11,347 nt of DNA from NCBI GenBank assembly GCA_013696835.1, contig JACCXV010000155.1:1-11347 (forward strand). Reading direction: 5' to 3'. Positions 6,832 through 11,347 of the stretch are shown one piece after another. The notes below the pieces were generated by a model. The model was not told the DNA's origin. It did not search any database and saw only the letters and a program-made list of their open reading frames with translations. Numbering within the stretch: position 1 is the stretch's first letter; each line of letters starts with the position of its first letter. This DNA is from Gemmatimonadota bacterium. Its GTDB lineage: Bacteria; Gemmatimonadota; Gemmatimonadetes; JACCXV01. The position numbers and the translations under genes were made by a program.

Positions 6832-8319
6832 TCAGCCCCTGGCGCTGGCCACCAGAGCGCGGACGAGCTGCTCCATCTGCCCCTCGGGTACACTGCCGAA
6901 CGTGAGGCGCAGGGCGTTGATGCCCAGCGCCGGGTCTTCCATTGGCACCACTCCCACACGGTGCTCGCGCAGCGCGCGGAGGGCCACCTCCTGGGCCGAG
7001 CCGTGGCGCAGGTTCAGGAACGCAAAGAAGCCACCGTTGAACGGATCGGCGCGGAACGCCTCGCGGGCCTCGGGATCGTCGAGCAACGCCTGGAGCCGAC
7101 GGCAACGGCGGCCGAGCAATCCGATCATCCGCTGACGCTCGGCGAGCGCATCGTCCAGCCCGTCCCCAAGCAACCGGGTAACGAGCCCCTGCACCGGCGT
7201 GGTGGGCGACGAGACGATCGCGCGCAACGGGGCCGAGCACTTGGTCTCCCATTCGCGCTCCGCGCGGGCCCTCGAAGTCTCCTCCTCCCCGCGGAAGCCC
7301 AGCGTCAGGGCCCCCAGCCGACCGCCCCAGAAGAGCAGCTCCTTGGTGATCCCGTCGCACTTCAGCGGATGGCAGAGCGGGTGCAGGCCCACGAACGCGT
7401 AGAACGCGGAGACTGGGTAGGCACCGGGGTCGTAGACGAAACCCTCGTAGGCATCGTCGAAGAGCAGGACGAGGGGCTTTCCGGTCCGCTCGAGCAGCGA
7501 GCATACGCGATCGCGCAGCTCCCCTACCTCCTCGTGCGAGGGCATGTAGCCGGTTGGATTGTTGGGGAAGTTCACGATCGCGGTCATCTTCCGCTGGCGA
7601 CCGGCAACGTCCCGCAGCCGGTCCTCGAATCCCTGGAGGTCCAGCCTACCCCCCGGAGTGAACAGCCGGTGGGGCGTGAGCCGGGCTCCGAGCACGACGC
7701 CGAAGGTGGTGTCGTATCCGTCCCAGTGCTTGTCGGCCACCACGATCTCTTCTCGCGGATCCAGCAACAGGTGCCCGCAGGTAAAGAGGGCGCCGGAAAC
7801 GCCCGGGGTGGCGATCGGCAGCGACGTGAGCCGCCGCACGCGCTCCGGATCGCCTACCTGCCCAGCCTTGCGGAGCAGCCACGCACGCCATGCCTCGCGA
7901 AAGGCGCGCGTACCGGTGACGGGCGTGTAGGGGAAGATCTCCGGCGGCTCGAGTCCGGGGAACGCCGCCTTCACGCTGGACAGGTAGAAGATCCCCGCGC
8001 GCCCGGACGGCGGGCCGTCTCTGCCATCCGGACCATCCGCAACGCGCCTTGCGTCCTCCAGCCCGGCGTCCGCAGCGCCTGACGCCGGGGCGCGGCCATG
8101 CGCCTCCTCCAGCTCGGCGGGCGTCCCGGCCAGCACGCCTATCGTGGCATCCACTTCCGCCGACCGCGCGCGCTCCACCCAGGCGCGGATCCCCTCCGTC
8201 ATGGTCGCCCGGCGTCCGCGCTCGGAAAGCAGCTCCCAGATCCCCGCGGAGCGCAGACCGGGCCACGCCGGAGCGGCAGTGGAAGGGTCAGCGACGGCGG
8301 ATGGCGAAGAGCTCGACAT
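6832..8319 (-). CDS. PLP-dependent class I/II aminotransferase
   Basis: 495 residues, a fold-type I enzyme expected to move an amino group between an amino acid and a 2-oxo acid in the cytoplasm; the substrate cannot be read from sequence. Visible motifs: the cofactor-site NFPNNPTGY (250-258), D288 and Y291 in FDDAYEGF, the likely Schiff-base lysine K326 in GITKELLFWGGRLG, and the carboxylate-binding arginine R471 in NALRLTFGS. The GITKE-type lysine block differs from the SKx6R block of classic aspartate aminotransferases. ATG 8319 was chosen because GGAGGAG sits seven bases before it; an ATG 15 codons upstream in the same frame lacks such support. Residues 74-108 form a Gly/Ala/Asp-rich insertion before the conserved LSSVKAAFPGLEPPE. 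The first 32 bases overlap the lipoprotein-peptidase gene, so translation is probably coupled to it. Confidence 0.92.
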   Translation of the reverse strand: MSSSSPSAVADPSTAAPAWPGLRSAGIWELLSERGRRATMTEGIRAWVERARSAEVDATIGVLAGTPAELEEAHGRAPASGAADAGLEDARRVADGPDGRDGPPSGRAGIFYLSSVKAAFPGLEPPEIFPYTPVTGTRAFREAWRAWLLRKAGQVGDPERVRRLTSLPIATPGVSGALFTCGHLLLDPREEIVVADKHWDGYDTTFGVVLGARLTPHRLFTPGGRLDLQGFEDRLRDVAGRQRKMTAIVNFPNNPTGYMPSHEEVGELRDRVCSLLERTGKPLVLLFDDAYEGFVYDPGAYPVSAFYAFVGLHPLCHPLKCDGITKELLFWGGRLGALTLGFRGEEETSRARAEREWETKCSAPLRAIVSSPTTPVQGLVTRLLGDGLDDALAERQRMIGLLGRRCRRLQALLDDPEAREAFRADPFNGGFFAFLNLRHGSAQEVALRALREHRVGVVPMEDPALGINALRLTFGSVPEGQMEQLVRALVASARG

Positions 8320-10156
8320 CGGGATCTCCTCCAGCGTGGAAGTAGAGGACGCCGGGGCTCTCACCCGGCGTGAAGCGGAAGAAATCCGCGTCCTGTACGG
8401 CGAGCGTCCGCAGCAGGTTGAGGTTCCCCGAGGCGGGAATGGCCTCCCACGCGATGCCCGGCAGGCGCGGGGCCGGCAGGCAGTCGCAGACCCGCGCGCG
8501 CTCTTCCTCGCCCGCGAGCTGAATCGAGCGATAGCTCCACGCCGACCCCTCCCCGGGTGCCGCCGGCACGTCCGATCGGGCGAGCGCGACGAACCAGTCG
8601 CGCACGAGCGCGCGCAGCGGCATCCCGGTCACCCGCTCCACGTTGGCGCGCCCCGTCAAACCGCTGCGGCCCAGCTCGCGGTAGACGCCGTCGCCGAAGC
8701 GGTCCCCCAGATACAGCGCGAACAGAAACCAGCCTCCGGAGAACGGCAGCGCGGCCTGCTCGCCGAGGAGCGGGATCCCCTGATTGACGCGGCCCAGGAA
8801 CGAGAAGCTGCGCGAGAGGGTTGAGGAGGGATAGCCGGCCTTCCACTCCGCCACCATCGACAAGCCTTCGTTCAGCCATGGCTCGTCGGAGGTCGCGGGG
8901 GACCCGCGCCGATAGTGCTGTGACGCGTTGATCACGTGCTGGAACTCGTGCGCCAGGATCCGAAGGTCTGCCGAGGGGGGCCGCTGCGGGCTCCAGGACC
9001 CGTACATCACCTCCCGCCCCGCGCCGTGCACGGCGCCGCAATAGACGCCACCCTCCATCGCATCGCTCAGCACGGCCAGCACTCGGCCATTTCGGTCAAG
9101 GTCCGTGGGGTCGCCGAAGAGAGCCGTCAGGAGCGGGGCGACGTGCCCGTCGAAGATCTCGGCCACCTCCCCGACACGCGCCGGATCGGGCGGCTCCTCC
9201 GCATGCACGTAGAGGGCGATCGACTGTCCCACGCGCGCTAGCGGAGCGCGCGCGTGCACGCTCAGCCGGCAGTTGAAGACGTCCTGGGCCGAGGGCAGGT
9301 CATCGGCGGCCGGGTCACGCGTGGCGCCGGCGGCTCCGATGCGCCTCGAAGGCGCGAGTCCAACCCTCGGGAAGTCGCGCATCGCAGCGGAAGACCAATC
9401 TGGCGCCGGCCACGCAGCGAGCGCGTTGCCGAACCAGGCGCTCGAGAGGGGAGCCGGCGCGCGGCTCGGCTGGAGCGCTGGCGGCGGGGCGGCCGGATCG
9501 TCCTCCGTGACCCGCATCGACGGGGACCGGTACCAGGCGTATTCGAGGTGGCCGCGGCGCGCCGAGGGCACATGCGGCACCAGGTCCCACGCCTGTCCCG
9601 TGGGGACGCGGAGCAGGACGCCCGCGCTGGCAGCGGGGATCGCCACGACCGTCCCGGAGTCTGCCTCGAGATGCACGAGGGCGCGGCTCAGCAGACGCGC
9701 ATCGAGTGCCGCGCCGGGATCGTCCTCGACCCGGGCACGAATTCGGCTCGAGTCGGGGCGCCCGGCGTGAAGGACCTCCACGGCAGCGACGCCGTGCGCA
9801 TCCGTCTCCGCGCGCGCGGCGAGCACCCGCGCTCCCCCGCGCACCACCTCGAAGCTCACGCTCCTGGCCACCGGCGACTCGCTGCGCCCGGGCAGGGGCT
9901 CGACGCGCACGGCGAACGTCACGGGCCGCGGAGAGCCCGCCACGCCCAGGGTGGCCGGGGTCCCCTCGAGAAAAATCTGGAACGCATCCCCGCGCCCGTC
10001 GGGGGCCAGCAGGACGGGTGAGGAGCCGCCGCAGCCGCTCAGCAACACCGCGAACAGCGCGTGGGCCAGGCCCTGGGAGGGAGGCGCAGCGCGGGAGGGA
10101 GGCGCAGCGCGCCATCGCGCTGGGGCCGCGCGTCGCCGAAACGATGCGGGGCGCAT
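8288..10156 (-). CDS. Lipoprotein with Ig-like region and gluzincin (M30-like) metallopeptidase domain
   Basis: 622 residues. The ATG at 10156 gives an arginine-rich N-terminus, a hydrophobic stretch and a lipobox LLSGC, with the lipidated cysteine at 42, so the mature protein should be membrane-anchored outside the cytoplasm. A bacterial Ig-like segment lies at about 70-150 (TDAHGVAAVEVLHAG). The catalytic region holds HEFQH at 403-407 and WLNEGLSM at 427-434, where E430 is the expected third zinc ligand 23 residues after H407; this spacing and wording resemble peptidase family M30 (hyicolysin-like). Cys559 and Cys561 (CDC) and a C-terminal beta-rich segment (about 565-622) follow. It begins 23 bases after the uvrA stop and overlaps the aminotransferase by 32 bases. 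No strong ribosome binding site is seen. Substrate unknown; the frame upstream of 10156 is open but reads through uvrA and is not homologous sequence. Confidence 0.87.
   Translation of the reverse strand: MRPASFRRRAAPARWRAAPPSRAAPPSQGLAHALFAVLLSGCGGSSPVLLAPDGRGDAFQIFLEGTPATLGVAGSPRPVTFAVRVEPLPGRSESPVARSVSFEVVRGGARVLAARAETDAHGVAAVEVLHAGRPDSSRIRARVEDDPGAALDARLLSRALVHLEADSGTVVAIPAASAGVLLRVPTGQAWDLVPHVPSARRGHLEYAWYRSPSMRVTEDDPAAPPPALQPSRAPAPLSSAWFGNALAAWPAPDWSSAAMRDFPRVGLAPSRRIGAAGATRDPAADDLPSAQDVFNCRLSVHARAPLARVGQSIALYVHAEEPPDPARVGEVAEIFDGHVAPLLTALFGDPTDLDRNGRVLAVLSDAMEGGVYCGAVHGAGREVMYGSWSPQRPPSADLRILAHEFQHVINASQHYRRGSPATSDEPWLNEGLSMVAEWKAGYPSSTLSRSFSFLGRVNQGIPLLGEQAALPFSGGWFLFALYLGDRFGDGVYRELGRSGLTGRANVERVTGMPLRALVRDWFVALARSDVPAAPGEGSAWSYRSIQLAGEEERARVCDCLPAPRLPGIAWEAIPASGNLNLLRTLAVQDADFFRFTPGESPGVLYFHAGGDPDVELFAIRRR
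8326..8332 (-). promoter_or_regulatory. Ribosome binding site of the aminotransferase, inside the peptidase gene
   Basis: GGAGGAG on the minus strand, seven bases before the ATG at 8319. It lies within the last codons of the upstream peptidase gene, so ribosomes finishing that gene pass over it. Confidence 0.75.
10075..10110 (-). repeat. Two exact 18-base tandem copies in the peptidase signal region
   Basis: Bases 10075-10092 and 10093-10110 are identical and encode RAAPPS twice, just before the hydrophobic part of the lipoprotein signal. The duplication lengthens the n-region and keeps the frame. The site could vary in copy number. Confidence 0.85.
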
Positions 10157-10179
10157 GCTGACGGCCCGGTCTGGCACGC

Positions 10180-11346
10180 TCAGGTGCGAACCGTCCGCCG
10201 TGCGGGTCGTGCCGGGCGAGTCGGACGTGCCGGCCGAGTCGGAGGACCCGGGCAGGTCGTAGGAGTCGGACGGGTCGGCGCGGAAACGCTCACGCCGACG
10301 CTCGCGCGCATGCCCGCGCGCACGCCTCCTCCGGCACCCTCGCTCTCGCCCGTGCCCACACCACCTCCGGCGGCCGCTACCCGCGACCCAGTCAGGCGCG
10401 TACGGAGGAAGGTGCCAGTGACCGATTCGGGAACTGCCGCCACCTCGGCCGGCGTCCCCTGCACCACGAGGCGGCCTCCCGCCTCTCCACCACCCGGTCC
10501 GAGGTCGATCACGTGGTCGGCACGCGCCACCAGGTCCAGGTGGTGCTCGACCATGACGACGGTGTTCCCGCGCTCCACGAGATCCTGCAGGATCCGCAGC
10601 AGGCGGGCCACGTCCTCGGCGTGAAGTCCAACGGACGGCTCGTCCATGACGTAGAGCACGTGCCCCTTCCGCCGCCCGCCAGCCCGCAGCTCGCGGGCGA
10701 TCTTCAGCCGCTGAGCCTCTCCTCCCGACAGCGTCGTCGCCGGCTGGCCCAGGCGCAGATAGCCGAGGCCGACCGACTGCAGCGGCCACAGGCGCCGGCC
10801 GATCTCGGGCACGCCGGCGAAGTGCGTCAGCGCCTCGTCCACCGTGAGCCGGAGCACCTCGGCGATGGTCCGCCCGCCTTGCGTGATCTCGAGCGCGGAG
10901 CGCGAGAAGCGCAGCCCCGCGCAATCGGCGCACGTGACGAAGACGTCGGCGAGGAACTGCATCTCGACCTTCTCGTGACCGTCGCCCCTGCAGGTCTCGC
11001 AGCGGCCGCCGGCCACGTTGAACGAGAAGTGACTGGGCTTGAGGCCGCGGGCACGCGCCAGCGGGGTCGCGGCGAAGCGCGCGCGGATTGCGTCGAACGC
11101 GCCGACGTACGTGACCGGGTTCGACCGCGGACTCTTCTCGATCGGGCTCTGATCCACCAGGACGACTCCGGCGAGGGCCTCCCATCCCACGAGCGACCGG
11201 TGACGACCGACCGTCTCCCCGAGGTACGGTTTGCCCGAGCCGCCCTGCAGACGCTCCGCGACGGCTCGATAGAGCGTATCCGTCACGAGCGTGCTCTTGC
11301 CCGAGCCGCTGACTCCGGTCACGGCCGTGATCGCGCCGAGCGGGAT
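10180..11346 (-). CDS. uvrA: UvrA (excinuclease ABC subunit A), C-terminal portion with low-complexity tail
   Basis: The gene enters from the right edge; 388 residues are visible, roughly the second ATPase half of a protein usually near 940. Numbering from the edge: Walker A GVSGSGKST (11-19), DQSPIEKSPRSNP (65-77), a zinc finger formed by CETC (116-119) and CADC (139-142), ABC signature LSGGEAQRLK (206-215), Walker B and D-loop LYVMDEPSVGLH (231-242), and the H-loop VEHHLD (266-271). These are the residues of a working DNA-damage recognition ATPase. DEPSVGLH and QSPIEKSP differ slightly from classic UvrA, so a UvrA paralogue is possible. The family normally ends near TGTFLRTRL (310-318). Here about 70 extra residues follow, Gly-rich then Thr/Pro/Arg-rich (PTRPAR repeats). 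The frame is open through the edge, so a GTG at 11322 is not the start. The next gene starts 23 bases downstream. Confidence 0.93.
   Translation of the reverse strand: MPLGAITAVTGVSGSGKSTLVTDTLYRAVAERLQGGSGKPYLGETVGRHRSLVGWEALAGVVLVDQSPIEKSPRSNPVTYVGAFDAIRARFAATPLARARGLKPSHFSFNVAGGRCETCRGDGHEKVEMQFLADVFVTCADCAGLRFSRSALEITQGGRTIAEVLRLTVDEALTHFAGVPEIGRRLWPLQSVGLGYLRLGQPATTLSGGEAQRLKIARELRAGGRRKGHVLYVMDEPSVGLHAEDVARLLRILQDLVERGNTVVMVEHHLDLVARADHVIDLGPGGGEAGGRLVVQGTPAEVAAVPESVTGTFLRTRLTGSRVAAAGGGVGTGESEGAGGGVRAGMRASVGVSVSAPTRPTPTTCPGPPTRPARPTRPARPARRTVRT
10209..10244 (-). repeat. Two near-identical 18-base units in the uvrA tail
   Basis: Bases 10209-10226 and 10227-10244 match at 16 of 18 positions and encode the PTRPAR-type six-residue period at the end of UvrA. 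A further, weaker GAGTCGGA copy lies at about 10263-10270. The unit length equals that of the separate repeat at 10075-10110, but the sequences differ. Confidence 0.65.
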
Positions 11347-11347
11347 C

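Noticed and set aside
5583..6959. Minus-strand 458-codon frame opposite the malic enzyme
   Set aside because: A shadow frame with no motifs; the plus strand carries clear MaeB blocks over the same bases.
6961..8082. Plus-strand 373-codon frame opposite the aminotransferase
   Set aside because: Antisense shadow in GC-rich DNA. The minus strand has the PLP lysine and other conserved residues.
8288..11185. 965-codon frame joining the peptidase to sequence antisense-shifted within uvrA
   Set aside because: Upstream of 10156 it is only an out-of-frame reading of uvrA on the same strand. The lipoprotein signal starts at 10156.

Overview
The window is very GC-rich DNA (around 70% by eye) and densely coded. 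The gene set suggests a free-living, high-GC Gram-negative bacterium: a lipobox lipoprotein, an NtrC-type sigma-54 activator, a MaeB-type malic enzyme, a GlsB/YeaQ membrane protein and UvrA. The style of the malic enzyme and aminotransferase fits Gemmatimonadota or a similar soil/environmental phylum. That placement is inference, because no rRNA or tRNA is present. I see no mobile element, CRISPR array, tRNA or integration site.

Region 1 (1-4561, minus strand) is a tight three-gene operon, read from right to left. First is a secreted von Willebrand A (vWA) protein (4561-2717). Next is a membrane-anchored histidine-kinase-like protein (2720-1416), then an NtrC-family response regulator (1416 to beyond the left edge). 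The junctions are a 4-base GTGA overlap and a 1-base TGATG overlap, so translation is probably coupled. The kinase keeps its phospho-acceptor histidine, but its ATP-binding domain has lost the N-box, D-box, F-box and G-box. The regulator looks fully functional. The module therefore resembles a two-component system with a pseudokinase and an exported vWA partner, and it is the most interesting part of the window.

Region 2 (4562-5140) holds a small GlsB/YeaQ/YmgE-family membrane protein on the minus strand. It has a clear ribosome binding site, a good sigma-70-like promoter and a GC-rich hairpin just after its stop. The hairpin may separate it from the operon downstream.

Region 3 (5141-6767, plus strand) is a MaeB-type malic enzyme with two independent lesions. 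One is an extra C at about 5485-5486 that breaks the frame. The other is an in-frame loss of roughly 220 residues from the C-terminal phosphotransacetylase-like domain. It is either a decaying gene or an assembly fault.

Region 4 (6832-11347, minus strand) is a second co-oriented cluster, again read from right to left. It holds the C-terminal part of UvrA (entering from the right edge, with an unusual low-complexity tail), a lipoprotein with a gluzincin HExxH metallopeptidase domain, and a PLP-dependent class I/II aminotransferase whose start lies inside the peptidase gene. The aminotransferase and malic enzyme genes converge on a 64-base gap containing two perfect 12-base GC palindromes. I see no pathway shared by these three genes; packing alone suggests co-transcription.
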